DNA of 64,000 bases, taken from contig QFMX01000006.1 in NCBI GenBank assembly GCA_003240625.1, positions 186,001 through 250,000 on the forward strand. The letters run 5' to 3'. Positions 1-8,684 of the stretch are shown piece after piece (the stretch's first letter is position 1; every line of letters begins with the position of its first letter). Both the position numbers and the translations under genes were made by a program. Source of the DNA: Sphingomonas taxi (GTDB lineage Bacteria; Pseudomonadota; Alphaproteobacteria; Sphingomonadales; Sphingomonadaceae). The notes beneath the pieces are model-generated. The model ran no database searches and was not told where the DNA came from. It saw only the letters and a program-made list of their open reading frames with translations.

Positions 1-921
1 GAAGAAGTTCGGATCATTGTCCTTGCCCCCGCGCAGCGACGCGATCGTTGCCATCACCTTCCCCGCGCGGTCCGGGAAATGCTCGTCGAGCCAAGCCCGG
101 AACAGCGGCGCCACCTCATGCGGCAACCTGACAGGGATAAAGAACGCCCGCGTCGCCCCAGCCTCCGCCGCGCGCGCGATCAGGTGCTCGATCTCGTGGT
201 CGGTGATCGCCGGGATCACCGGCGCGATCGACACGTACACCGGCACCCCCGCATCGGCGAGCTTCCGCACTGCCGCCAGCCGCCGCTCCGGGTGCGGCGC
301 GCGCGGCTCGACGGTCGACGCCACCTTGGGATCCAAGGACGTGATCGACATCGCCACCGCCGCCAGTCCCTTCGCCGCCATCGGCGCGAGCAGGTCGAGA
401 TCGCGCACCACTCGGTCCGACTTGGTCGTGATCGTCAGCGGATGATCCGTCTCGCTGAGCACTTCGATGATCCCGCGCGTGATCCGCCAGTCGGTCTCGA
501 TCGGCTGATACGGATCGGTGTTCGTCCCCAGCGCCATCGGCGCGACCGCATAGCCCGGCTTCGACAGTTCGGCGCGCAGCAGCGCGGCGGCGGCAGGCTT
601 GGCGAACAGCTTGCTCTCGAAATCCAGTCCCGGCGACAGGTCGTGAAACGCATGGCTCGGCCGTGCGAAACAATAGATGCAGCCATGCTCGCACCCCCGG
701 TACGGATTGATCGAGCGGTCGAACGGCACGTCGGGCGATGCGTTGCGGCTGATGATCGTCCGCGGCGTCTCCACGGTCACCGTCGTCCGCAGTTTCGGGG
801 CGATGCCGTCGATCCCCTCGCGCATGTCGAGCCAGTCGCCGTCAGCCTCGGTCTGCGGCAGGTTGAACCGCCGGCTTTCGTCGTTGCGCGTCGCCCCGCG
901 AACTGGTCGAGTGGTCTTCAT
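1..921 (-). CDS. PA0069/SplB-like radical SAM protein (3' end missing)
   Basis: The minus-strand frame is open from ATG at 921 to the window edge: 307 codons, with the C-terminus outside the window. After an Arg-rich start it carries the radical SAM cluster motif CEHGCIYC (CX3CX2C), set in RSINPYRGCEHGCIYC, which is typical of PA0069-type proteins related to spore photoproduct lyase. Further on are TNTDPYQPIE and repeated beta/alpha segments of the SAM barrel. Family members use a 4Fe-4S cluster to cleave S-adenosylmethionine; the substrate of this subgroup is not established. A GAAC-N7-GAAC box (LexA-type) lies 25 bases upstream, suggesting DNA-damage control. The family call is firm; a DNA-repair role is inference. 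Confidence 0.9.
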   Translation of the reverse strand, partial: MKTTRPVRGATRNDESRRFNLPQTEADGDWLDMREGIDGIAPKLRTTVTVETPRTIISRNASPDVPFDRSINPYRGCEHGCIYCFARPSHAFHDLSPGLDFESKLFAKPAAAALLRAELSKPGYAVAPMALGTNTDPYQPIETDWRITRGIIEVLSETDHPLTITTKSDRVVRDLDLLAPMAAKGLAAVAMSITSLDPKVASTVEPRAPHPERRLAAVRKLADAGVPVYVSIAPVIPAITDHEIEHLIARAAEAGATRAFFIPVRLPHEVAPLFRAWLDEHFPDRAGKVMATIASLRGGKDNDPNFF

Positions 922-945
922 CGGCAGACGATAAGCGTGATGACG

Positions 946-960
946 GAACAAATATAGAAC
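946..960 (-). promoter_or_regulatory. Candidate LexA (SOS) box upstream of the radical SAM gene
   Basis: GAAC-AAATATA-GAAC, which reads GTTC-N7-GTTC on the minus strand, is the alphaproteobacterial LexA operator pattern. It ends 25 bases before the start codon at 921 in an AT-rich stretch, where a promoter would lie. About two chance matches to eight fixed bases are expected over both strands of the window, so position is the main support. Confidence 0.55.
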
Positions 961-1095
961 ATAATTCCCTGCGTCGTGCAGTTGCTCCGGGCGAATCTTG
1001 ATCTACATTAGAGAAATAATGGCGAGTTTCTAGCGACTTGCCCGTGGTACGAATGAGCGCTCGCCGCGTGCGGCGATTGCGCGTAGGGCGAAGCG

Positions 1096-1293
1096 ATGAC
1101 GGGACAGATCACCACGGTGGAACGGGCTTTCGAACTGGCACGCTCGGGCGAGTGCGAGTCGGTTAACGCGCTGCGCCAGCGGTTGCGGCGTGAGGGGTAT
1201 GACGCGGTCCACCTCCATCTTCATGGCGCGTCGATCAACAAGCAGCTCGTCGACCTGATCCACGCGGCACGCGGCGGGTCCGCGCTGGCCTGA
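1096..1293 (+). CDS. Small conserved-looking hypothetical protein (65 aa)
   Basis: A 65-residue protein beginning MTGQITTVERAFELARSG, with a GGCGAAG ribosome-binding-like stretch before the ATG. The sequence is amphipathic and helical (VERAFELARSGECESVNALR, then LRREGYDAVHLHLHG and INKQLVDLIHAA). It resembles short alphaproteobacterial proteins with the pattern 'RAFxLAxSGxCxSVxxLRxxLxxEGY'. No signal peptide or membrane segment is seen. The pattern suggests a small helix-turn-helix-like fold, but no function can be assigned. The stop codon lies in the first copy of a 13-bp tandem repeat. Confidence 0.65.
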   Translation: MTGQITTVERAFELARSGECESVNALRQRLRREGYDAVHLHLHGASINKQLVDLIHAARGGSALA

Positions 1294-1326
1294 CGCGGGG
1301 GCCTGACGCGGGGGCCTGACGCGGCG
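1288..1326. repeat. 13-bp tandem repeat, three copies
   Basis: The unit GCCTGACGCGGGG occurs three times in succession, the last with one change. The first copy overlaps the final codons and TGA stop of the 65-residue gene. Each copy supplies another TGA, but 13 bases shift the frame, so the repeats lie outside the coding frame. Confidence 0.8.
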
Positions 1327-1373
1327 GCGGTCCGGCCGAGACACGCGCACGCGTCCGACCGAACCGTGCAGCC

Positions 1374-1622
1374 TCACTTCCGCGCCAGCATCACCGCCTT
1401 CGGCATGTTCAGCCCGGCAGCAGACCATTCGGCGGACGTCTTGCAGATCATCCGATCGATCCGTGAACCGGTCACGGCCGGCTCGACCATGCAATATTTC
1501 TGCGTCTTGGCGTCGTACTTGAGCACCGTCTTCTGCGTCGAAGCCGATGGAACAGCGAAGGCCGGAACGCTGATCGCCAGCGCAGCTACGGCAACGAGGC
1601 TCTTCAGGAAAATCGGGGTCAT
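1374..1622 (-). CDS. Small secreted hypothetical protein (82 aa)
   Basis: Read from ATG at 1622, which has AAGGA eight bases upstream; the ATG at 1631 directly abuts that AAGGA and is less likely. The protein begins with a clear Sec signal peptide (MTPIFLKSLVAVAALAISVP, then AFA for cleavage). The mature part of about 60 residues has two cysteines, in QKYCMVEP and DRMICKTSAEW. This Cys pattern with a TGSRI core and an EW motif recurs in small secreted sphingomonad proteins as far as I recall. Function unknown; periplasmic location expected. Confidence 0.75.
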   Translation of the reverse strand: MTPIFLKSLVAVAALAISVPAFAVPSASTQKTVLKYDAKTQKYCMVEPAVTGSRIDRMICKTSAEWSAAGLNMPKAVMLARK

Positions 1623-1723
1623 GGCAGGCATCCTTGTGTTGGTATGACGCGCCCGGTGGGGCGGCATCTCGACCAATGCATCTGGCGCGCCAGTTGAGTA
1701 ATACAGTGCTACACAGCGATGAA

Positions 1724-1737
1724 GCTGTTCGAACAGC
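1724..1737. promoter_or_regulatory. Perfect 14-bp palindrome
   Basis: GCTGTTCGAACAGC lies about 100 bases upstream of the small secreted gene that starts at 1622. It has no loop, which is more like a protein-binding operator than a terminator, although a short T run follows on the plus strand. No regulator gene is adjacent. Role unproven. Confidence 0.3.
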
Positions 1738-1855
1738 GAGGTTTTTCACCGAGTAGCTAAACTGTCCGAGGGAATCCTCGATCGCAAGACACGCCACAAT
1801 CTGGCGAAAATCGCAGCGAATTGGTGCGAGCCATCGTCACGCTGGCTAAAAACGT

Positions 1856-1925
1856 CTCTCCCTCTCCCGCCGGGGAGAGGGAAGGAACCCGCGGCCACTC
1901 GGCCCGCGGGAAGGGTGAGGGCACG
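1856..1925. repeat. Dispersed intergenic repeat, family A
   Basis: Two hairpins in a row: CCCTCTCCC with GGGGAGAGGG, then a CCCGCGG...CCGCGGG stem, ending AAGGGTGAGGGCACGC. The same architecture occurs at 8374-8441 and 10921-10980, always between genes. Apart from this element and the palindrome at 1724, nothing is seen in the 1623-1966 gap. Confidence 0.8.
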
Positions 1926-1966
1926 CGCAGTTAAAGCGGGCGAAAGCCACCTCACCCGGAAAAGCC

Positions 1967-2494
1967 TCAGCGCTCCAGCAACCGCGGCATGAGCTCGACG
2001 AAATTGCAGGGCCGATGGCGGCTGTCGAGCTGGTCGCGCAGGATCCCGTCCCAGCCATCCTTCACCGCCCCGGTCGAGCCCGGCAGCGCGAAGATGTACG
2101 TGCCCTTCGACACGCACGCGCACGCGCGCGACTGCACCGTCGACGTCCCGATCGTCTGGTAGCTGAGCATGCGGAAGAGCTCGCCGAAGCCCGGTATCAT
2201 CTTGTCGGCGACCTGTTCGATCGCCTCCGGGGTAACATCGCGCCCCGTCACGCCGGTGCCGCCGGTGGTGATGATGCAATCGACCGCCGGATCGCCGATC
2301 CACGCATGCAGCCGCGAGACGATCGTCTCGACATCGTCCTTCTCGATCCGGCGATCGGCGAGCACGTGGCCAGCCTCGGTCAGCCGCGCGACCAACGTGT
2401 CGCCCGAGCGATCCTCGGCCAGCCCACGCGTGTCCGACACCGTCAGCACGGCGATCCGCACCGGCAGGAAAATCCGGCTTTCGTCGATCGGCAT
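1967..2494 (-). CDS. moaB: Molybdenum cofactor biosynthesis protein B
   Basis: A 175-residue protein starting MPIDESRIFLPVRIAVLTVS, of the MoaB/MogA fold that binds molybdopterin. The signature TTGGTGVTGRD is present, followed by the DVTPEAIEQV segment and ALPGSTGAVKDGWD near the C-terminus, both typical of MoaB. Family members adenylylate molybdopterin or assist in that step of Moco synthesis. The start at 2494 lies 5 bases after the stop of the lytic transglycosylase gene, so it is the third gene of a minus-strand operon; its linkage to those two genes is positional, not functional. No other Moco gene is in the window. Confidence 0.92.
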   Translation of the reverse strand: MPIDESRIFLPVRIAVLTVSDTRGLAEDRSGDTLVARLTEAGHVLADRRIEKDDVETIVSRLHAWIGDPAVDCIITTGGTGVTGRDVTPEAIEQVADKMIPGFGELFRMLSYQTIGTSTVQSRACACVSKGTYIFALPGSTGAVKDGWDGILRDQLDSRHRPCNFVELMPRLLER

Positions 2495-2499
2495 GAAAC

Positions 2500-4368
2500 T
2501 CAGTCCGCGCGCGTGATGGTAGAGGATTGCGGCCCGACGCTGGCGTTCACCGCAACCGTGCTGGCGCTCGCCCGCGCGTTCGGCCGGGCGTTCATCCGCA
2601 CCGCGGTCGCACCCGGCAGGCCGGGGAAGCGCGGCCACATGCCCTGCGCCAGCGCATTACGGCTGACCGACGCCTTCTTGCCGCCCTGCGCCTCGTACAT
2701 CCAGTAATTGCGCAGCACGGTGGTCACGTAGCCGCGCGTCTCCCAATACGGAATGCTCTCGATATACAGCAGCGGATCGCCGTTATCGCGGACGATCGCG
2801 TTCCAGTCGCCGACCGGGCGCGGCCCCGCATTATACGCCGCGATCACCTTGGGCAGCAGCCCGCCGGTGACGCCCGCCATGTCGCGCAGCCGCTCCAGAT
2901 GGCGCTGGCCGATATCCATGTTGGTCGACGGCTTGGTCAGCGCCTTCATGTCGATCGACGTGCCGCGTTCGCGCGCGAAGTCGGTCGCGGCGGCGGGCAT
3001 GATCTGCATTAGGCCATACGCGCCGGCCGGGCTCTTCACGGTATTGCGGAACCGCGACTCCTCGAGCGTGTGCGCATAGACCAGCGCCTTGTCGATGTGC
3101 CAGCCGCTGTCCGGCGTCCAGTTCGGCGTCGGATAGCGTGCCTCGGCGGTCGACGTCACACCCTGCGGGCAATTATGTGCGAGCCACACGGTGGTCGCGG
3201 GCAGGCTCAATGCTTCCGCCACGCGGACCAGGTTGGCGAACTCGCGCGGATCGCCGATCTTGGCCTGCTGCCGGATCACCGTATCGGCCAGATCGGTCTC
3301 GCCGACCTCGACCAGCGCCGCCGCGACGCGCACGTTCGGACGCTTGCCGACGACCTGCCAGTCGCTGGCGACCAGGCCACCGACCGACGTTCCCTTGTCC
3401 TTCATTGCGAGCTGCTGGCGTGCAAGCTGGCCGTAGAAGCTCTCGCCGAACTGCGCCGCCGCCTTCAGTCGACCCTCGATCTTGTCGGGGCGCGAGCACA
3501 CCATGTCCGCGCGCGACGCCCAGTATAGCGCCGCCGCGCGAAGATCGACGTCGCCGGCCCGCGCCGCGACACCCTCGAACCCGGACTCGGCATTCGCACA
3601 ATCATTCTGACGCCATGCCGACAGCGCGCCGACCCAGCGGCCCTGGACTGCCCAGTCGCCGACGCCGTCCTGCGCCTTCGCAGCCATCACGCGCGCGTTC
3701 GCATCGTCGCCCTGCAGGAAATAGATCCACGCGATCTTCTGCTGCCACTCGGTCAGCGCCTCGGGGGTGAGCCCCGGTGTGCTCTCGAGCAGCGACTGCG
3801 CCTCGCGGCCCATGTCCGCCTTCACGTAAGGCTGCATCTTCAGCGCGAGATCGGCGGCGATCATGTCGCCCTGCAGGCTCTTCGCGCGGACGCGACGCGG
3901 CGCGCCGTCCTGCCAGATCAGTCGCTGCGCCGCGGGCAGGGGGGGCAGGTCGACCGCCCCACGCATCTTTGCCAGCCGTGAGATCTGTTCGGCCTCGGGC
4001 AGCTCGGGCGCTTCGTTGAGCAACGCGACGAGCGGCTCCATCTCGATCCGCGGCGAGCCCTTCGCCGTGTACATCTCTGCGCGCGCGATCGCGTGCAGCG
4101 GGCCGGGCTTCATCGTGTCGAGCTGGATCTGCGCGTCGGTCCACTTGCCGTCGCGGATCGCCGCGAACACCGTCTTGTACGCCTCGCGCTGGCCCGCATC
4201 GAGCTGGTCCGGGATCTGCTCCAGCGTCGGTGCGCCGACCAACTGCGTCGAGCCGAGCCGCGTATCGCCACCCGGCTCGCCCGCGCCGGTCGCCGCCACA
4301 GCCGGAAGGGGAAGGGCGCTGAGCCCCAGAGCGATGGCCGCCCGCGATACAGACCGAATCCGAATCAT
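2500..4368 (-). CDS. slt: Soluble lytic murein transglycosylase
   Basis: A 622-residue periplasmic enzyme that would cleave peptidoglycan glycan strands to form 1,6-anhydromuramic ends. Residues 1-26 are a signal peptide (ending LPAVAATG). A long helical, superhelix-type region follows (about 50-420), then the SLT domain (about 425-560): catalytic Glu437 in HTLEESRF, GLMQIMP at 452-458 and AYNAGP at 511-516. Length and layout match Slt70-type enzymes. Its ATG overlaps the upstream glycosylase stop (ATGA), and moaB follows within 5 bases. Together with NagZ and M23 genes in the window it would serve cell-wall turnover. Confidence 0.93.
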   Translation of the reverse strand: MIRIRSVSRAAIALGLSALPLPAVAATGAGEPGGDTRLGSTQLVGAPTLEQIPDQLDAGQREAYKTVFAAIRDGKWTDAQIQLDTMKPGPLHAIARAEMYTAKGSPRIEMEPLVALLNEAPELPEAEQISRLAKMRGAVDLPPLPAAQRLIWQDGAPRRVRAKSLQGDMIAADLALKMQPYVKADMGREAQSLLESTPGLTPEALTEWQQKIAWIYFLQGDDANARVMAAKAQDGVGDWAVQGRWVGALSAWRQNDCANAESGFEGVAARAGDVDLRAAALYWASRADMVCSRPDKIEGRLKAAAQFGESFYGQLARQQLAMKDKGTSVGGLVASDWQVVGKRPNVRVAAALVEVGETDLADTVIRQQAKIGDPREFANLVRVAEALSLPATTVWLAHNCPQGVTSTAEARYPTPNWTPDSGWHIDKALVYAHTLEESRFRNTVKSPAGAYGLMQIMPAAATDFARERGTSIDMKALTKPSTNMDIGQRHLERLRDMAGVTGGLLPKVIAAYNAGPRPVGDWNAIVRDNGDPLLYIESIPYWETRGYVTTVLRNYWMYEAQGGKKASVSRNALAQGMWPRFPGLPGATAVRMNARPNARASASTVAVNASVGPQSSTITRAD

Positions 4369-5135
4369 CTCACGCCCTCTTGCGATATCTGTTCGCGCAT
4401 CAGCATCTGCAAATCCTTCCAGGCCTCGGCCTTGGCCGCTGGCTTCTCGATCAGAAACCGCGGATGAAAGCTCGCGACCACGCTCGTCATGTGCGACGCG
4501 TCACCGACCCCTGTTTGTGCGGTCTTATGGTTAAACCCATGTAAACGCCCGCGCGCCGCCTGTAATTCCGTCCCGAGGATCGCACGGCTCGCCGCATTGC
4601 CGAGCAACAGCAACCGCCTGGGCGCGACCAAACCGATGTGATGCTTGGCGATTTCCGCAAGCCGCTCCTCGACCTCGCTTTGGATCCGCCCCGCCGTTGG
4701 GCGCTTCGCACAGACCGCCGCGAGGTGAACCTCGTCGCGCGTGAGCCCGATCGCCGCAAGCATCTTGTCGAGCAACCGACCCGATGCGCCACTCAGCAGG
4801 GCGCCGGCGTCGCCATCGTCGCGGTCAGGGCAATCGACAAGCACCATGACCGTAGCGTCAGCCGGGCCAGAAGCCGCCAGCGAAACCCCGCTCCAATCCG
4901 CCTCGGGAACCTCCGCACCGCTTCGCCAGTTGAGGAAATCGGCGAGCGAAAGCGGCATCGAGGACGGTACGGCGACCGGCGCAACCGGTACCGCGGCGGG
5001 CGCGGCAAGCGGTTCGGGCGCCGCGAACCAATCGCGCGGGACGTCGTCGACCAGCGTGTCGACGCCGGCCTCGTGCCACCAGTCGAGCGCACTCGCCGCG
5101 GCGTTTCGCCAATCGATGGTTTGATCCGCCCCCAC
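4365..5135 (-). CDS. Uracil-DNA glycosylase superfamily protein, degenerate
   Basis: A 256-residue protein. The C-terminal two thirds follow the family 4/5 uracil-DNA glycosylase fold: LLLLGNAASRAILG at about 175-188 and a C-terminal SFHPRFLIEKP block with KAEAWKDL, matching the HP...W.DL motif. The first active-site motif, normally GEAPG, is VDCPDRDDGDAG here. Only two cysteines are present (C102, C142), too few for the 4Fe-4S cluster of family 4. The first 80 residues are an Ala/Pro-rich linker. It may be a divergent glycosylase or a non-catalytic DNA-binding relative. It is the first gene of the operon with slt and moaB. Confidence 0.75.
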   Translation of the reverse strand: MGADQTIDWRNAAASALDWWHEAGVDTLVDDVPRDWFAAPEPLAAPAAVPVAPVAVPSSMPLSLADFLNWRSGAEVPEADWSGVSLAASGPADATVMVLVDCPDRDDGDAGALLSGASGRLLDKMLAAIGLTRDEVHLAAVCAKRPTAGRIQSEVEERLAEIAKHHIGLVAPRRLLLLGNAASRAILGTELQAARGRLHGFNHKTAQTGVGDASHMTSVVASFHPRFLIEKPAAKAEAWKDLQMLMREQISQEGVR

Positions 5136-5288
5136 AGGGTAACCTATGCTGCACGGTTGACGTGGCGGTCAACTCGCGCAATCGCCATATTGGACAAGAT
5201 GGTGCCGGCCCGAGCCCGAACGAAGGGCGGGGCATCAAGCGCTTGGCCCCAAAGCTAGGCAATAAGGGGAGATCCCCGGGAGACGATT

Positions 5289-6950
5289 ATGACGACACGT
5301 GAATCGATGCCCTATGATGTGGTGATCGTCGGCGCAGGCCCGGCCGGTCTCTCGGCAGCGATCCGTCTCAAACAGCTGGCCGCCGAGAAGGACGCCGAGA
5401 TCAGCGTCTGCGTGCTCGAAAAGGGCTCGGAAGTCGGCGCGCACATCCTCTCCGGCGCGGTCATCGATCCGAAGAGCCTCGACGAGCTCCTGCCGAACTG
5501 GCGCGAGGACGGCTGCCCGCTCGCCGAGGTTCCGGTGACCGAGAACCATCACTGGATCCTCAGCAAGACGAAGAAGAGCGAGATGCCTCACTTCGTCACG
5601 CCGTCGTTCATGCACAACAAGGGCACGTACACGGGCTCGCTCGGCAATCTGTGCCGCTGGCTCGCGGGCAAGGCGGAGGAACTCGGCGTCGAGATCTTCC
5701 CCGGCTTCGCCGCCGCCGAAGTCCTGTTCAACGACGACGGCTCGGTGAAGGGCGTCGCGACCGGCGACATGGGCGTCGCCCGCGACGGCACGCACAAGGG
5801 TGACTACACGCCAGGGCTCGAACTCCACGCGAAATACACCTTCTTCTCGGAAGGTTGCCGCGGGCACCTGACCAAGCAACTGATCGCCAAGTTCGATCTC
5901 GCCAAGGACAGCGATCCGCAGGTCTACGGCCTCGGCATCAAGGAGCTCTGGGATATCGATCCCGAACTCCACGTTCCCGGCCGCGTCATCCACACGCAGG
6001 GCTGGCCGCTCAGCGAGACCGAAGGCTCGAACGGCGGCGGCTGGATCTATCACCAGGCGAACGGCCAGGTCTCGATCGGCTTCGTCACATGGCTCAACTA
6101 CACCAACCCGCATCTCTCGCCGTTCCACGAGATGCAGCGCTGGAAGACCCACCCCGAGATTGCTGCGCTGCTGAAGGGCGCCAAGCGGATCAGCTACGGC
6201 GCCCGCGCGATCAGCGACGGCGGGCTGCAGTCGATCCCCAAGCTGGTCATGCCCGGCGCCGCGCTGATCGGCGACAGCGCCGGTTTCCTCAACGTGCCGC
6301 GCATCAAGGGCACGCATACCGCGATGAAGTCCGGCATGATGGCCGCAGAGGCCGCGGTCGAGGCGATCGTCTCGCAGCGCGGCCATGACGAACTCGCCGC
6401 CTATCCCGAGGCGTTCGAGAAGTCGTGGGTGAAGAAGGAGCTGTCGGTCGTCCGCAACGTCGTGCCGCTGGTGAAGAAGTTCGGCGACCTGGTCGGTTCG
6501 GGCCTCGCCGGCATCACGATGTGGCTTGAGCATCTGGGGATCAAGGTCCCCTTCACGATGCACCACCATCCCGACCATGAGAGCCTGTGGCGCAAGGATC
6601 TCGTCAAGCCGATCGCCTATCCGAAGGCCGATGGTGTCCTGACGTTCGACCGCCTCTCGTCGGTGTTCATCTCGAACACCAACCACGAGGAGGACCAGCC
6701 GGTTCACCTGACGCTCAAGGACCCGGCGGTGCCGATCGAATACAACCTGCCGATGTACGACGAGCCTGCGCAACGCTATTGCCCGGCCGGCGTTTACGAG
6801 GTGGTCGGCGAGGAAACCGGCGACCCGAAGTTCGTCATCAACGCGCAGAACTGCGTCCACTGCAAGACCTGCGACATCAAGGACCCCACCCAGAATATCA
6901 ACTGGGTCGTACCCGAGGGCGGCGGAGGCCCCAATTATCCCAACATGTAA
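5289..6950 (+). CDS. Electron transfer flavoprotein-ubiquinone oxidoreductase
   Basis: A 553-residue enzyme that passes electrons from reduced ETF, fed by acyl-CoA and other dehydrogenases, to ubiquinone at the inner membrane. The N-terminus has the FAD Rossmann motif VVIVGAGPAGLSAA. The C-terminus holds the 4Fe-4S ligands C498 (CPAGVYEV) and C522, C525, C528 in CVHCKTC, ending GGGGPNYPNM as in the family. Length matches bacterial and mitochondrial enzymes. The ATG at 5289 has GGGAGA upstream. The ETF subunits are not in the window. The TPR gene begins 7 bases after its stop. Confidence 0.96.
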   Translation: MTTRESMPYDVVIVGAGPAGLSAAIRLKQLAAEKDAEISVCVLEKGSEVGAHILSGAVIDPKSLDELLPNWREDGCPLAEVPVTENHHWILSKTKKSEMPHFVTPSFMHNKGTYTGSLGNLCRWLAGKAEELGVEIFPGFAAAEVLFNDDGSVKGVATGDMGVARDGTHKGDYTPGLELHAKYTFFSEGCRGHLTKQLIAKFDLAKDSDPQVYGLGIKELWDIDPELHVPGRVIHTQGWPLSETEGSNGGGWIYHQANGQVSIGFVTWLNYTNPHLSPFHEMQRWKTHPEIAALLKGAKRISYGARAISDGGLQSIPKLVMPGAALIGDSAGFLNVPRIKGTHTAMKSGMMAAEAAVEAIVSQRGHDELAAYPEAFEKSWVKKELSVVRNVVPLVKKFGDLVGSGLAGITMWLEHLGIKVPFTMHHHPDHESLWRKDLVKPIAYPKADGVLTFDRLSSVFISNTNHEEDQPVHLTLKDPAVPIEYNLPMYDEPAQRYCPAGVYEVVGEETGDPKFVINAQNCVHCKTCDIKDPTQNINWVVPEGGGGPNYPNM

Positions 6951-6957
6951 GCCTGTA

Positions 6958-8364
6958 TTGCTCGCACTCGGTCTCGTCCTGGCGGCGCCTGCCACGGCCG
7001 GGACCGGTGATCTCTCCGCCTATCTGAAGGCCCGCGCCGCCGACGCCGCGGGCAGGCCGGACCTCGCCGCCGCCAGCTATGCCAAGGTGCTGGCGGCATC
7101 GCCCGACGATCCCGTCGTCGCGATCCGCGCCTACCGCGAGGCACTTGAGGCGGGCGACATGCCGCTCGCCAACCGCGCCGTCGCCGTGCTGAACAAGGCC
7201 GGCGTTGCTCCCGCCGACGCCGCGCTTCTGCCACTCGCCGATGCTGCGCACGCGAACGATACCAAGGCTGCCGACGCTGCGATCGGCACGCTCGCCACCG
7301 GGCCGCTGGTGGTTCTCGCACCCTCGCTCTACGCCTGGGTCGCGCACGGCGAAGGCCGCGATCCCGGCCCCGCGCTCGCCACCGCCGCGAAGGACCCGGT
7401 CGCCAACCGCTTCGCCACCGAAACCCGCGACCTGATCGCCAAGGCGCCCGCTCGGCAGCCGCTCGCGATCGGCGTCTCGCGCCTCCTCGCGCACCTCGCC
7501 AGCGACCTCGCGCTCGGCGAACCCTCGCCGCTGTCGATCGCGCTGGCTCAGGCGTCGCTGCGCGCCGATCCAAGCTACGATCGCGCCCGCATCCTCCTCG
7601 CCCATGCGCTGGCCCGCAATGCACTGGTCGATCGCGCGCTCGTCGTCCTCGATCAGGTCGGGCCGAAAAGCCCGTTCGCGGTCGCCGCGGCCGCCGAGCG
7701 GATCGACATCCTCGCCAACGCCGACCGCGACGGCGAAGCGCTCGCCGCCGCCAAGAACCGCGTCGATCAACCGGGCGCGGACGCGGCGGACTGGCAACGC
7801 TATGCCGACCTCCTCCTGACCACCGGCAACCCCGCCGAAGCCGCCACGTGGTACCAGCGGATCATCGCCGCGGACGGCAAGTCCGGCGGCAGCTGGGGCG
7901 CCTGGCTGCAATATGGCGGCGCGCTCGACCAGGCCGGCCGCTGGCCCGAAGCGCGCGACGCACTCGAAAAAGCCGTCGCCCGAGGCCCCGCGCAACCGCT
8001 CGCGCTCAACTATCTCGGCTTCGCGCAGGTCGAGCACGGCGACGACATTCCCGCGTCGATCCGGCTGCTCGAACGCGCCAGCCGCCTCGACCCGACCAAC
8101 GCCTCGATCACCGACTCGCTGGGCTGGGCCTACCACCTCTCCGGCGATACGGCCCGCGCACTCCCCCTGCTCGAACGCGCCGCGCAGGCCGAACCCGCCA
8201 ACATCGAGATCGGCGACCATCTCGGCGACGCCTATTGGTCCGTCGGCCGCCGATACGAAGCCCGCTACGCCTGGCGCGCCGCGCTCCTAACCGCCGAACC
8301 CAGCGAAACCGCACGCCTAACCGCAAAGATCGCCAACGGCCTCCCCCCAAAAGCCAGACGCTGA
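6958..8364 (+). CDS. Tetratricopeptide repeat protein, exported
   Basis: A 468-residue protein that starts at TTG 6958, seven bases after the ETF-QO stop; no ATG or GTG gives a better start. It begins with a hydrophobic segment ending in AAPATAG, consistent with a signal peptide. At least two clear TPR units are near the C-terminus (about 340-440: YLGFAQVEHGDDIPASIRLL, SLGWAYHLSGDTARALPLL, HLGDAYWSVGRRYEARYAW), with weaker helical repeats before them. TPR proteins act as protein-binding scaffolds. The partner is unknown, and cotranscription with ETF-QO does not show a shared role. Confidence 0.85.
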   Translation: MLALGLVLAAPATAGTGDLSAYLKARAADAAGRPDLAAASYAKVLAASPDDPVVAIRAYREALEAGDMPLANRAVAVLNKAGVAPADAALLPLADAAHANDTKAADAAIGTLATGPLVVLAPSLYAWVAHGEGRDPGPALATAAKDPVANRFATETRDLIAKAPARQPLAIGVSRLLAHLASDLALGEPSPLSIALAQASLRADPSYDRARILLAHALARNALVDRALVVLDQVGPKSPFAVAAAAERIDILANADRDGEALAAAKNRVDQPGADAADWQRYADLLLTTGNPAEAATWYQRIIAADGKSGGSWGAWLQYGGALDQAGRWPEARDALEKAVARGPAQPLALNYLGFAQVEHGDDIPASIRLLERASRLDPTNASITDSLGWAYHLSGDTARALPLLERAAQAEPANIEIGDHLGDAYWSVGRRYEARYAWRAALLTAEPSETARLTAKIANGLPPKARR

Positions 8365-8373
8365 CAACTTTTA

Positions 8374-8620
8374 CCCTCTCCCTGAAGGGGAGAGGGAAGG
8401 GGCCCGCCCGGCAAAGCCGGGTGGGAAGGGTGAGGGCACGCTGCCGATGGAACTGGACGGTCGAGACTGCCATCCCGCCGATGGAGCCCTGATCCAATCC
8501 TCGCGGCCCCTGCCACCCGTCCGTCCCCTCAACACCGTCACCCCGGCGAAAGCTGGGGTCTCCCAAGAGGCAACACCCCTCGCCAAACACAAAGATCCCA
8601 GCGTCCGCTGGGATGACAGA
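8374..8620. repeat. Dispersed repeats between the TPR gene and ispE
   Basis: A family A element (8374-8441: CCCTCTCCCTGAAGGGGAGAGGG, then a CCCGGC...GCCGGG stem and GGGTGAGGGCACGC) is followed at 8534-8618 by another element containing CACCCCGGCGAAAGCTGGGG and ATCCCAGCGTCCGCTGGGAT. No reading frame in the 320-base gap looks coding. Confidence 0.7.
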
Positions 8621-8684
8621 CATTCTTTGGCTAAGCCCACGCGCAAAGCAGACCCCCGGTCCGCCCCAAAACTCCGAGACCCCC

